From the NCBI GenBank assembly GCA_900552545.1, contig USAL01000096.1:1-6961 (forward strand): DNA of 6,961 bases, written 5' to 3'. The position numbers and the translations under genes are program-made. Within the stretch, counting starts at the first letter, position 1; each line of letters opens with the position of its first letter. The DNA is from an uncultured Sutterella sp. (GTDB lineage: Bacteria > Pseudomonadota > Gammaproteobacteria > Burkholderiales > Burkholderiaceae_F). Positions 1 through 6,024 of this stretch are shown here, in pieces. The notes under the pieces were generated by a model that was not told the DNA's origin, ran no database searches, and saw only the letters and a program-made list of their open reading frames with translations.

Positions 1-348
1 GCCGAGCGCAGCTTCATCGGCGGCTGCTCGCAGGGCGCCGCGATGGCGCTTTATACGGCGCTGCGGCAGGCGAGAACGCTTGCGGGCTGCATCGCGCTTT
101 CGGGCTACCTCCCCGCGCCCGAGCTCGTTGAAAAGGATCTCACGGCCGCCGGCCGCAGCACGCCCATCTTCATGGGCCACGGCTCCTTTGACAACATCAT
201 CAATCCGCTGCTTGCACAGAAGGGCTCGGAAGTGATCGAACACAACGTCGACACCCTCATCTGGCGCGAGTACAACATGGAGCACGAGATCTGCCCCGAA
301 GAGCTCACGCACGTGGCGCAGTTCATGAACACCGCGCTGCAGCATTGA
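1..348 (+). CDS. Carboxylesterase/phospholipase-type alpha/beta hydrolase, C-terminal part (start lies left of the window)
   Basis: The frame is open from base 1 and ends in TGA at 346-348, giving 115 residues with no start of its own. It begins just before the nucleophile elbow G-C-S-Q-G (Ser10 of the fragment). Asp64 in the GSFDNIINP segment and His95 in NMEHEICPEEL complete the Ser-Asp-His triad in the order and spacing of the Abhydrolase_2 (carboxylesterase/phospholipase, EstB-like) family, whose members are about 210-230 residues long. Roughly half the protein is therefore missing on the left. Family members hydrolyse short acyl esters or lysophospholipids; the substrate here cannot be told. 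The Met at base 43 falls after the catalytic Ser and is not a credible start. A terminator follows at 379-418, so this is the last gene of its transcript, convergent with the SGNH esterase gene. Confidence 0.88.
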   Translation, partial: AERSFIGGCSQGAAMALYTALRQARTLAGCIALSGYLPAPELVEKDLTAAGRSTPIFMGHGSFDNIINPLLAQKGSEVIEHNVDTLIWREYNMEHEICPEELTHVAQFMNTALQH

Positions 349-378
349 GCCTAACCGCAAGAGCCTCAGAAACACGTC

Positions 379-418
379 GAGCCGCCCGCAGTCACGTTGA
401 TTGGGGCGGCTCTTTTTT
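379..418 (+). terminator. Rho-independent terminator of the carboxylesterase gene
   Basis: A perfect 9-bp stem, GAGCCGCCC (379-387) with GGGCGGCTC (404-412), encloses a 16-base loop and is followed at once by six T (413-418). The T-tract is on the plus-strand side, so the site mainly ends the carboxylesterase transcript. Read from the minus strand the same stem lacks a good U-tract, so it would at best weakly stop the convergent esterase transcript. Confidence 0.88.
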
Positions 419-489
419 CTGCAGTGCCTTCTGCGGCGCTTTTTAAGGCGATTCCCGAGGCTCTGTGAGCACCGAAAACCCCTGCCGAG

Positions 490-1302
490 TTACGGCTTCT
501 TTTCAAACATCGTCTTGACCCTGCGGGCCACGGCCTCGCCAAGCAGCCGGTGCTGCTCTGCGGTGAGATGCACGCCGTCGACCTGGTCCGCGACGCCCAC
601 CACGCGGGCGGCATCAAAGAACTCGGCTCCGGCCGCGCGCACGACGGGCTCGACTGCCGCGGCAAGCGCCTTGCTCTTTTGCAGCGCACCGGCAAAGAAG
701 TCGCCGTAAAAGCGCTTGCCGTCGTCAAGAAGGGCTGGAGACACCACGAGAACGCGGGGTGCGGCGTACGCGGTCTTTGACTGCCAGCGCCCCTTGCGGA
801 TCGTTGAGGTGATGCGCCCGAGCGCGAGCGCAACGTCGTAGGCCGTCCGATCGTGCGCCGTCTTGAGATCGTTCGTGCCCAGCATGACGATCACGAGATC
901 AAGCGGCATGTGCGAAGAAAGCGCCGCGGGGAGCGTGGCGAGCCCGTTGAAGCTTTCGGCGGGAATGGCGCCGCTGCCGCTGCCGCGCGGCTCGTCAAGG
1001 TCGCTCGTGCGGCCGCCCAGGGCGTCGACCGTCACGCGAAAGTCGTCGCCCAAAAGCAAGGCCATTCTCTCGGGCCAGGTTTCTCCTGCGGCAAGTCGCG
1101 AGACAACGACGCGCCCCGCGGCGTCTTTCGGCGAGGCGACCCAGCCGAACGAATTCGAGTCGCCGTAGACGAGAATGTTGCAAACGCGCGAGCCTTTGCC
1201 AGCATCGGCTTCAGCAGCCGCAGCCATCGACCCGGGCAGCATGAAAGACTGCGCTGCAACCGTGAGCGCAAACGCCTGCGCAAGAAATCCCCTTCGCTTC
1301 AT
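490..1302 (-). CDS. Exported SGNH/GDSL hydrolase, MsAcT-like arylesterase
   Basis: This 270-residue protein has all SGNH blocks: GDSN at 47-50 (nucleophile Ser49), the block II Gly in ALGGRTSDLDEP (94-105), GTND at 142-145 (oxyanion Asn144), and D242-G-V-H245 supplying the catalytic Asp and His. The layout, including FGWV after block I, LDLVIVMLGTND and PRVLVVSP, closely follows the Mycobacterium smegmatis arylesterase/acyltransferase (MsAcT) type, judged from memory. The N-terminus reads MKRRGFLAQAF followed by a hydrophobic stretch to about residue 30. RRGFL resembles a twin-arginine signal, so export by Tat (or Sec) to the periplasm is likely. A purine-rich site (GAGGAAGGA) precedes the ATG by 5 bases and supports this start. 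The gene lies 32 bases downstream of the ABM-fold gene and is probably co-transcribed with it. Likely activity is hydrolysis of short-chain or aryl esters; the natural substrate is unknown. Confidence 0.9.
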   Translation of the reverse strand: MKRRGFLAQAFALTVAAQSFMLPGSMAAAAEADAGKGSRVCNILVYGDSNSFGWVASPKDAAGRVVVSRLAAGETWPERMALLLGDDFRVTVDALGGRTSDLDEPRGSGSGAIPAESFNGLATLPAALSSHMPLDLVIVMLGTNDLKTAHDRTAYDVALALGRITSTIRKGRWQSKTAYAAPRVLVVSPALLDDGKRFYGDFFAGALQKSKALAAAVEPVVRAAGAEFFDAARVVGVADQVDGVHLTAEQHRLLGEAVARRVKTMFEKKP

Positions 1303-1334
1303 TTGATTCCTTCCTCGTTTGATAAGCGGCCAAC

Positions 1335-1778
1335 CTACTTCACCGGCGGCTTGATCTGCGTCTCGGGCACAAGCGGCACCACGTCGATGAGCTTTAAGTC
1401 CTTCACCATCTCGATCGTGCCGTTCTTGTACTTCAAAAAGTGCGGCGTCTTGAGGTGGCTCTTGTAGGCCTCTTCGTTGTCGTAGATTTCAACGATCGTA
1501 AACTGCGTCGGATTGTCTTTTTCGCTCACGGCATAAAGAAGCCGCACGCCGGGCTCAATGCGCATCGAGGCCTGCGCCTCTTCCTTTAAAAAGGCCTTGT
1601 AGGCCTCAAGCTGGGCCGCATCAACCGTGATGCGCGACAGCCGCACGATGTCGTCGTCATAGCTTGCGGCGGATGCAGGCGTAGACAACATCAGCGCCGA
1701 GAGCGCAATGAGCGTTCCCGCCGCCGCGGTGAAAATCGAGAAGGATGCCGCCGATTTTCCCTTTGAAATCAATCTCAT
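1335..1778 (-). CDS. Exported ABM-domain protein (putative quinol monooxygenase, YgiN-like fold)
   Basis: The protein has 147 residues from the ATG at 1778. A longer in-frame start at 1880 exists, but 1778 is chosen because it is preceded by TAAGGAG at 9 bases and opens directly into a Sec signal peptide: K/R-containing head, hydrophobic core about 13-33, and P-A-S-A cleavage site after Ala37. The mature part (about 44-137) matches the antibiotic-biosynthesis-monooxygenase (ABM) dimeric ferredoxin-like fold: VRLSRITVD strand, QLEAYKAFLKEEAQAS helix, EPGVRLLYAVSE strand, FTIVEIYDNEEAY strand and turn, then SHLKTPHF (107-114), the usual helix motif of the family. ABM proteins include quinol monooxygenases and small-molecule oxidising or stress proteins, but many have no proven reaction, so the activity is a family-level guess. 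Most relatives are cytosolic, so the signal peptide is notable. It is the first gene of the unit with the SGNH esterase and diverges from the flavoprotein gene. Confidence 0.85.
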   Translation of the reverse strand: MRLISKGKSAASFSIFTAAAGTLIALSALMLSTPASAASYDDDIVRLSRITVDAAQLEAYKAFLKEEAQASMRIEPGVRLLYAVSEKDNPTQFTIVEIYDNEEAYKSHLKTPHFLKYKNGTIEMVKDLKLIDVVPLVPETQIKPPVK

Positions 1779-1787
1779 ATCGTTTTT

Positions 1788-1794
1788 CTCCTTA
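1788..1794 (-). promoter_or_regulatory. Ribosome binding site of the ABM-fold gene (decides its start)
   Basis: Read on the minus strand this is TAAGGAG, a strong Shine-Dalgarno sequence, 9 bases before the ATG at 1778. It favours this start over the in-frame ATG at 1880, which would put about 34 hydrophilic residues in front of the signal peptide. Confidence 0.82.
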
Positions 1795-2138
1795 GAGGCT
1801 CCAAGAGCAGAACGCCTTCGCCCGTTGCCGTCTCCCGGAAAGGAACCGTCGGAACCTCGCGCGGTGACTGCTGAAAGCACTGAAAGCGTGTCCCTGCAAA
1901 AACAATTCTTCTCCTCAAGGGGCCTTTCATGCGGCGTGGTTTTCTCAAATCAATTGCCTATTTCATGCAAAATCGATCAACTTAGGCCTTGTCCTCAAAA
2001 ACGGCGCCTGCGTCACTCAAAAACCCCTCACCCGAGCCCCCTGCAAAGACCCAAAAAGCGGGCTTTCAAGCGTGCCTATTTTTTGAGCACGCAAAAATTT
2101 CCTTTGTGCGACAAGGGCATAGCCAATTTGCCCCCTCT

Positions 2139-2163
2139 CCTATTCACAGAAGCTGTGAATAGG
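2139..2163. repeat. Perfect 11-bp palindrome with 3-base centre
   Basis: CCTATTCACAG (2139-2149) and CTGTGAATAGG (2153-2163) are exact reverse complements around AAG. No T-tract follows on either strand, so it does not look like an intrinsic terminator. It may be an operator for a dimeric regulator or a structural element. Each arm contains CTATTCACA, which matches the DnaA-box consensus TTWTNCACA at 8 of 9 positions. The half-site order (TCACA then TGTGA) is inverted relative to a CRP/FNR-type TGTGA-N6-TCACA site. Confidence 0.85.
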
Positions 2164-2332
2164 CATGAAAAAAGCACGAATAACCCCCTCCAAAGGCCGG
2201 ATTTGCCCCCTCGCAGGTCCCTTCAACGACCTCCTCAAACGGCCGGATGCACCACCCCCGAAATCCGATGAATTCTTTGATTTAAAAGGATTTTTAAAAC
2301 TTTCAGCCTGCATCGAACACCTCTCGCCGCCC

Positions 2333-2355
2333 GCTTTTCACAGGCTGTGGAAAGC
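2333..2355. repeat. Imperfect 11-bp palindrome related to the one at 2139-2163
   Basis: GCTTTTCACAG (2333-2343) pairs with CTGTGGAAAGC (2345-2355) around a single G, with one mismatch that would be a G-U pair in RNA. Its core, TTCACAG then CTGTGGAA, resembles the perfect palindrome about 190 bases to the left. The right arm is also the first copy of the CTGTGGAAA direct repeat. Confidence 0.78.
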
Positions 2356-2388
2356 AAGTTGCCCCCTGCTGTGGAAACTGTGGAAAGC
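2345..2388. repeat. Three direct copies of CTGTGGAAA
   Basis: CTGTGGAAA occurs at 2345-2353, 2369-2377 and 2378-2386, the last two back to back. The first and third continue as AAAGC. Read on the minus strand each gives TTTCCACAG, containing CTTTCCACA or GTTTCCACA, which match the DnaA-box consensus TTWTNCACA at 8 of 9 positions. They could equally be binding sites of another regulator. They lie about 180-220 bases before the flavoprotein start. Confidence 0.75.
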
Positions 2389-2550
2389 ATGGAGCTCCAG
2401 ATGTCGGCCGAGGGTCTTGCGGAGTCTTCCGGAAACCCTTCCCGGACGACTCTCTCCGGGCGACCTCCTCGTGGACTTTCTACAATCTGCTCTCATGGGC
2501 GGGTTGTCCGCACGGCCCGTCCGCGCTGGCACAAAATGCCTGCGCACACA

Positions 2551-2558
2551 GAGGAGAG
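2551..2558 (+). promoter_or_regulatory. Ribosome binding site of the flavoprotein gene (decides its start)
   Basis: GAGGAGAG stands 7 bases before the ATG at 2566 and is the only good Shine-Dalgarno in this frame. It fixes the start at 2566, where a signal peptide begins at once, and rules out the in-frame GTG at 2347. Confidence 0.85.
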
Positions 2559-2565
2559 AAAGAAC

Positions 2566-4428
2566 ATGAAAAAGTCCATCATTGCACTGGCTGCGGCCGG
2601 TCTTTTTGCGGTTGCAGCAACGCAGCAGGCCGCCGCAGCCGACGGAACCTTTTCGTCGCAGGCCCAGGGCCAGGCAGGATCCGTGCCGGTGACGGTGACG
2701 ATCAAGGACAAGGCGATCACCCGCATCGACGTCGGCCCCAACAAGGAGACCGTGGGAATCGGCGCGGTCGCCGCACCCAAGATGGCCGACCGCATCGTCT
2801 CGGCCCAACGCCTCAACGTCGATGTCGTCTCGGGCGCAACCGTCACCTCCAAAGCAGTGCTTGCCGCCGTGCGCGACTGTCTTGAGCAAAGCGGCGCTGA
2901 TCTTGAGTCTTGGAACAAGGCCCCGGCGCCCCAAGCTGCGATTGAGGCCCGCGATCTCACGACCGACATTCTCGTGATCGGCGGGGGCGGCGCCGGCATG
3001 ATCTCGGCCATCAACGCCACGCAGCAGGGCGCGCAGGTGGTGCTTTTGGAGAAAATGGACTTTCTGGGCGGCGCCTCGGGCATCTGCGCGGGCGGCATGT
3101 TGATTGAAGGCTCGCGGCTGCAAAAGGAGCTTGGCGTCACCGACGACACGCCGCAGAAGTTCATGGCCGACATGATGGTCAACGGCCGCAACCTCAACAA
3201 CCGCAAGATTCTCGACGTCTACGCCCACCGCGTGGGCCCCACCGTGGACTGGCTCCTTGATCAGGGGATCCAGCTCAACACCGACGGGGGCGTACAAAAG
3301 CGCGCTGAGTTCAACACGCCGCGCCTGCTGCTTTTAAAAGGCGGCTGCCCGGGCTACGCCCAGACGCTGCGCAAGCTCGTCAAGGCCTCGGGGGCAGAAG
3401 TGCTTCTCGGCACGCGCGCGAGCAATCTCATCGTTGAAGACGGCCGCGTCGTGGGCGCATCGGCCGAGGGCGAGGGCTACAAGTATACGATTCACGCCAA
3501 GGCGGTGATTCTTGCCACAGGCGGCTACGGCGCTAACCGCGAGATGCTTGGCGGCGCACTCAAGAACACCCTCTACTACGGGCCGGTATCCTCCACGGGC
3601 GACGGCCACAAGATGGCCATGGAGATCGGCGCGGGCATGCAACTCATGGACTACGCCAAGATCTACTACAACGGCCTTGAGGTTGCGCCGGGCATGGCCA
3701 AGTCGACCTTGACCGGCAACGCACGGGCGCTTTCCTTGGGCGCCATCATGGTCGACAAGACGGGAAAGCGCGTCGTCAATGAAAAGGGCACGGGCCGCGC
3801 GATCGTGACCGCGCAGTCCAAGGCCGGGGGCGAGCTTTTCCTCGTCATGGACGCGCCCACCTTCGACGTTTTCCGTGAAGGCATCAAGAACAACGGCGTG
3901 AGCGCCGCCGAGGTCGACGCGTGGCTTGCACAAAACGGCAGCGGCACGCCTCTCTTTGCCCACGGCGAAACGCTGGCTGAGGCAGCGCAGCACGCCGGGA
4001 TCGACGCCGCAGCGCTCGAAGAAACCGTCAAGCGCTTCAACGGCTTTGTGAGTGAAGGGCGCGACGAGGACTTCGGCCGCAGCAAGGACAGCCTCAAGGC
4101 GCCGATTACCACCGGCCCCTACTACATCGTTGAGCAAAAGCCCCGCTTTGCCACCACTATGGGAAGCGTCGAGCTCTCGCCCACGATGCAGGTGCTCGAC
4201 ACCGCGGGCAAGGTCATCGAGGGGCTTTATGCCGCAGGTGAAGTCGCCAACTGCGTGCACGGCGACGATTCGGCGCCTGCGGCCAACGTCGCTTGGGTCG
4301 CAACGAGCGCCAAGCTTGCAAGCGACGAGGCCGTGAAGTTTGCCAAGGAAAGCGCCGCCAAGGACGCTACTGAGAACGCGGCAAAGGACGCACCGCAGGA
4401 GGCAAAGGAAGCAGCGAGCGGCAAGTAG
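2566..4428 (+). CDS. Exported FMN/FAD flavoprotein reductase (flavocytochrome c/urocanate reductase-like), substrate unknown
   Basis: This is a 620-residue exported flavoprotein. Residues 1-25 form a Sec signal peptide (MKKSIIALAAAG to AAAA). Residues 27-110 are an FMN-binding domain with D86-V-V-S-G-A-T92, the ApbE-type flavinylation motif, so FMN is probably attached to Thr92. From about 134 an FAD_binding_2 domain follows: the G139-x-G141-xx-G144 nucleotide fold, Glu162 for FAD ribose, ATGG at 317-320, GDGHKMA at 345-351, GKRVVNE at 400-406 with Arg411 nearby, and GLYAAGEV at 553-560. There is no CxxCH, so it carries no haem and must take electrons through its FMN from another protein. Fumarate and urocanate reductases carry HHTMGG and HGxNRLGG near the C-terminus; here these read FATTMGSV and HGDDSAPAAN, and the usual QxHPT is DYAKIYYNG. 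The substrate is therefore unlikely to be fumarate. The tail (586-620) is rich in Lys, Ala and Glu. It stands alone in its transcript. Confidence 0.9.
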   Translation: MKKSIIALAAAGLFAVAATQQAAAADGTFSSQAQGQAGSVPVTVTIKDKAITRIDVGPNKETVGIGAVAAPKMADRIVSAQRLNVDVVSGATVTSKAVLAAVRDCLEQSGADLESWNKAPAPQAAIEARDLTTDILVIGGGGAGMISAINATQQGAQVVLLEKMDFLGGASGICAGGMLIEGSRLQKELGVTDDTPQKFMADMMVNGRNLNNRKILDVYAHRVGPTVDWLLDQGIQLNTDGGVQKRAEFNTPRLLLLKGGCPGYAQTLRKLVKASGAEVLLGTRASNLIVEDGRVVGASAEGEGYKYTIHAKAVILATGGYGANREMLGGALKNTLYYGPVSSTGDGHKMAMEIGAGMQLMDYAKIYYNGLEVAPGMAKSTLTGNARALSLGAIMVDKTGKRVVNEKGTGRAIVTAQSKAGGELFLVMDAPTFDVFREGIKNNGVSAAEVDAWLAQNGSGTPLFAHGETLAEAAQHAGIDAAALEETVKRFNGFVSEGRDEDFGRSKDSLKAPITTGPYYIVEQKPRFATTMGSVELSPTMQVLDTAGKVIEGLYAAGEVANCVHGDDSAPAANVAWVATSAKLASDEAVKFAKESAAKDATENAAKDAPQEAKEAASGK

Positions 4429-4469
4429 GCTCACGCGTTTCGCTTTTTCGCGTTGAACACACTTTGACC

Positions 4470-4511
4470 ATCGTCCCGGCCTGCAGGCGTCCGCAGCCGG
4501 GACGATTTTTT
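4470..4511 (+). terminator. Rho-independent terminator of the flavoprotein gene
   Basis: A perfect 11-bp stem, ATCGTCCCGGC (4470-4480) with GCCGGGACGAT (4496-4506), has a 15-base loop and runs into six T (4506-4511). It lies 41 bases after the stop codon. On the minus strand no T-tract follows the stem, so it should act only on the flavoprotein transcript and not on the convergent transporter gene. Confidence 0.92.
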
Positions 4512-4562
4512 ACTTGGAAAGACGCGTCGTTTTGCTTTATCGATGCGCTTTCCCGGTGCGCT

Positions 4563-5774
4563 TTAACGGTGCTTTCGCATGAGACAAAACGAGCTCACGG
4601 CAAGCACCACCAGAAGAAGCTCGGCCACCGAAAGCGACATGACGAGCCCCAGGTGCTGCGCGAGAAACCCGAAGACAGGCGGAAAGGCAAGCAGCCCCGC
4701 ATAGGCGCACATCGCAATCACCGAGGTCGCCTTTTCAATCGAGACGCCCTTGAACGTGCTTGCGTGCGAAAAGATGAGCGGCACGGCGGGTGCAAGCCCC
4801 ATGCCGAGCACGGCCGTCCCCAAGAGACTCAACGGCCACCAAGGGGCGGCAAGCATCGTAAAGAGCCCCGTCACCGCCACGAGAGACCCCACAAACATGA
4901 GCCGCTTGTCGCCGATCACAAGCCGCAGCCGGTCGGCAAAAAGTCGGCACGTGAGCGCACTCACCGAATAGGTGCCGTAGATCAGCGCCGCAATCGATTC
5001 GGGCGCTGCCTTTTCCTTGAACAAAAAGAGGCTTCCCCACTCGGCCGAGGCGCCTTCGACGACGTAGGAGATCATGGCGAGCACGCCCCAGCCGTAGACA
5101 AAAAGCGGAACGACGGACGAGCGCGCATGCGTCTGCCGCGTCTCCTGCCGCGAGGCATTTGAGGCGTCATCAGAAGCTTTGGGCGCATCCATCGGCACGT
5201 GCTCGGCATCGGGATCCAGAAGCCTGGGCGTGGCCCAGATGAGCGTCAGGGCAAATACGGCGCTCGGGATGATGAAGTTGAGCATGGGCCCCTGGCCCAG
5301 GGCTGCAAAAAGCGAACCCATCAGAGACCCCGAAACGGCGCCCATGTTGTAGCCCGCGTGCAGAAGGTTCATGCTCGGGCGCGCGTACTGCCGCTCGACT
5401 TCAACGCCCTGCACGTTCATGGCGACGTCAAGAAGCCCCATGCCGAAGCCGCAGAAAAGCACGAAGGCTGCAAGCTCCCAGACCTCCCGCGCAAAGGCCG
5501 TCGCACAGACCGCTCCGAGCGCGAGCGCCGAGCCGATCAAAAGCACATTCTTAGCGCCAAACCGCCGGATGAACCAGGAGGCGGCAACAAGGCCCGCGAC
5601 GGCCGAGAGGCCGGTACAAAGAAGCACAACGCCGAACGCCTCGGCCGTGGCATGCACCTGAATGGTCAGAGCGGGCACACGCGAGACGAAAAGTCCGTAG
5701 GCCAGGCCCGGAGCCATGAAAAAGAACATGCAGGCAAGTCTTGCCTCCCAAAGCGGCAGGTTGTGCGCACGCAT
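4563..5774 (-). CDS. MFS transporter, YbjJ-like (12 transmembrane segments)
   Basis: A 403-residue integral membrane protein, the usual MFS length, in two six-helix halves joined by a hydrophilic loop at about 184-221 (rich in Asp, Ser, Arg and Thr). Matches from memory to the E. coli inner-membrane protein YbjJ and its relatives are FFFMAPGL near the first helix, RRFGAKN (70-76) at the loop after helix 2, DVAMNVQGVEVER (116-128), LHAGYNMG (138-145) and EGASAEWGS (240-248). These are signature positions of this subgroup, which is distantly related to fucose permeases. The transported compound is unknown. GGTGA six bases before the ATG is a modest ribosome site and supports this start. The gene converges on the flavoprotein terminator and diverges from the amino-acid permease. 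Confidence 0.88.
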   Translation of the reverse strand: MRAHNLPLWEARLACMFFFMAPGLAYGLFVSRVPALTIQVHATAEAFGVVLLCTGLSAVAGLVAASWFIRRFGAKNVLLIGSALALGAVCATAFAREVWELAAFVLFCGFGMGLLDVAMNVQGVEVERQYARPSMNLLHAGYNMGAVSGSLMGSLFAALGQGPMLNFIIPSAVFALTLIWATPRLLDPDAEHVPMDAPKASDDASNASRQETRQTHARSSVVPLFVYGWGVLAMISYVVEGASAEWGSLFLFKEKAAPESIAALIYGTYSVSALTCRLFADRLRLVIGDKRLMFVGSLVAVTGLFTMLAAPWWPLSLLGTAVLGMGLAPAVPLIFSHASTFKGVSIEKATSVIAMCAYAGLLAFPPVFGFLAQHLGLVMSLSVAELLLVVLAVSSFCLMRKHR

Positions 5775-5815
5775 ACGACGTCACCGTTTCTCTTTAATCA
5801 CACCAAAAGAAAGGC

Positions 5816-5881
5816 GCCGCTGCGGCATCGGCAAAAACCTCAAGACTGTTGACTTGCGGGCTTTGGCCATGCGGCAGCGGC
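5816..5881. repeat. Widely spaced 13-bp inverted repeat between two divergent transporter genes
   Basis: GCCGCTGCGGCAT (5816-5828) and ATGCGGCAGCGGC (5869-5881) are reverse complements with one mismatch, separated by 40 bases. They sit in the 250-base region (5775-6024) between the MFS gene and the amino-acid permease gene. A shorter hairpin, GGAGAA (5980-5985) with TTCTCC (5991-5996), lies nearer the permease start. No convincing -35/-10 pair was found on either strand. The repeat might be a paired operator or chance in GC-rich DNA. Confidence 0.5.
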
Positions 5882-6024
5882 TTGTGTTCTCACACGCTAG
5901 CACATCTCGGAAAACTTGGCCCAAAAGGCCGATGACGACTGAGGGTGATTCCCGCGTTGGACAGGGCGGCGGCGATCAGGGAGAATTTCCTTCTCCTACA
6001 AAAACGCCTGCTGATTGCCCTCGT

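Larger units (their letters stand above)
2127..2368 (+). repeat. Dispersed TTGCCCCCT repeats
   Basis: TTTGCCCCCTC stands at 2127-2137 and again at 2202-2212, and GTTGCCCCCTG at 2358-2368. A looser relative, TAACCCCCTCC, is at 2181-2191. The first copy runs almost directly into the perfect palindrome and the last into the CTGTGGAAA repeats, so the two motif types are paired twice. The function is unknown. Confidence 0.6.
1779..2565. other. Long divergent non-coding region with repeats and AT-rich patches
   Basis: No convincing gene lies in these 787 bases. The open frames across it have no ribosome site and no recognisable protein, and the frame entering the flavoprotein from 2347 is only an upstream extension. 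Composition shifts to AT-rich patches at about 1939-1983 and 2267-2304, unlike the GC-rich genes on either side. The region carries two palindromes (2139-2163, 2333-2355), a triplicated CTGTGGAAA (2345-2386) and repeated TTGCCCCCT (2128-2367), listed separately. A small hairpin, CCCGGA (2441-2446) with TCCGGG (2455-2460), lies in the presumed leader of the flavoprotein gene. TACAAT at 2481-2486 could be its -10 box, but no good -35 box stands at the right distance. Both flanking genes are transcribed outward, so promoters for both must lie here; neither can be placed with confidence. Confidence 0.7.

Noticed and set aside
1779..1880. A longer start for the ABM-fold protein (ATG at 1880)
   Set aside because: It would place a hydrophilic extension before a complete signal peptide. 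The ATG at 1778 has a strong TAAGGAG.
2139..2163. CRP/FNR-type binding site
   Set aside because: The half-sites are in the opposite order (TCACA first, TGTGA second) and the centre is 3 bases, not the 6-base spacer or TTGAT-N4-ATCAA form of those regulators.
1708..2271. An open frame of 187 residues on the plus strand across the non-coding region
   Set aside because: It begins inside the antisense of the ABM-fold gene, has no ribosome site, and its Pro/Arg/Lys/Ser-rich translation resembles no protein family.
2347..2565. A longer start for the flavoprotein (GTG at 2347) adding 73 residues
   Set aside because: The added residues have no ribosome site, would bury the signal peptide inside the protein, and cover the CTGTGGAAA repeats. 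The ATG at 2566 has GAGGAGAG at the right distance.
2338..3297. A 319-residue minus-strand open frame opposite the flavoprotein
   Set aside because: It is a His/Arg/Gly-rich antisense shadow of GC-rich coding DNA. The plus strand encodes a clear enzyme there. The 366-residue frame at 3334-4434 is rejected for the same reason.
4433..4453. Small hairpin ACGCG/CGCGT directly after the flavoprotein stop as a terminator
   Set aside because: It has only five pairs, with the T-run in the loop and none after the stem. The strong terminator 17 bases further on explains termination.
4464..5852. Plus-strand open frames (4464-5162, 5199-5852) opposite the MFS gene
   Set aside because: They are rich in Lys, Arg, His and Pro with no domain signal, which is typical of antisense reading of a membrane-protein gene.
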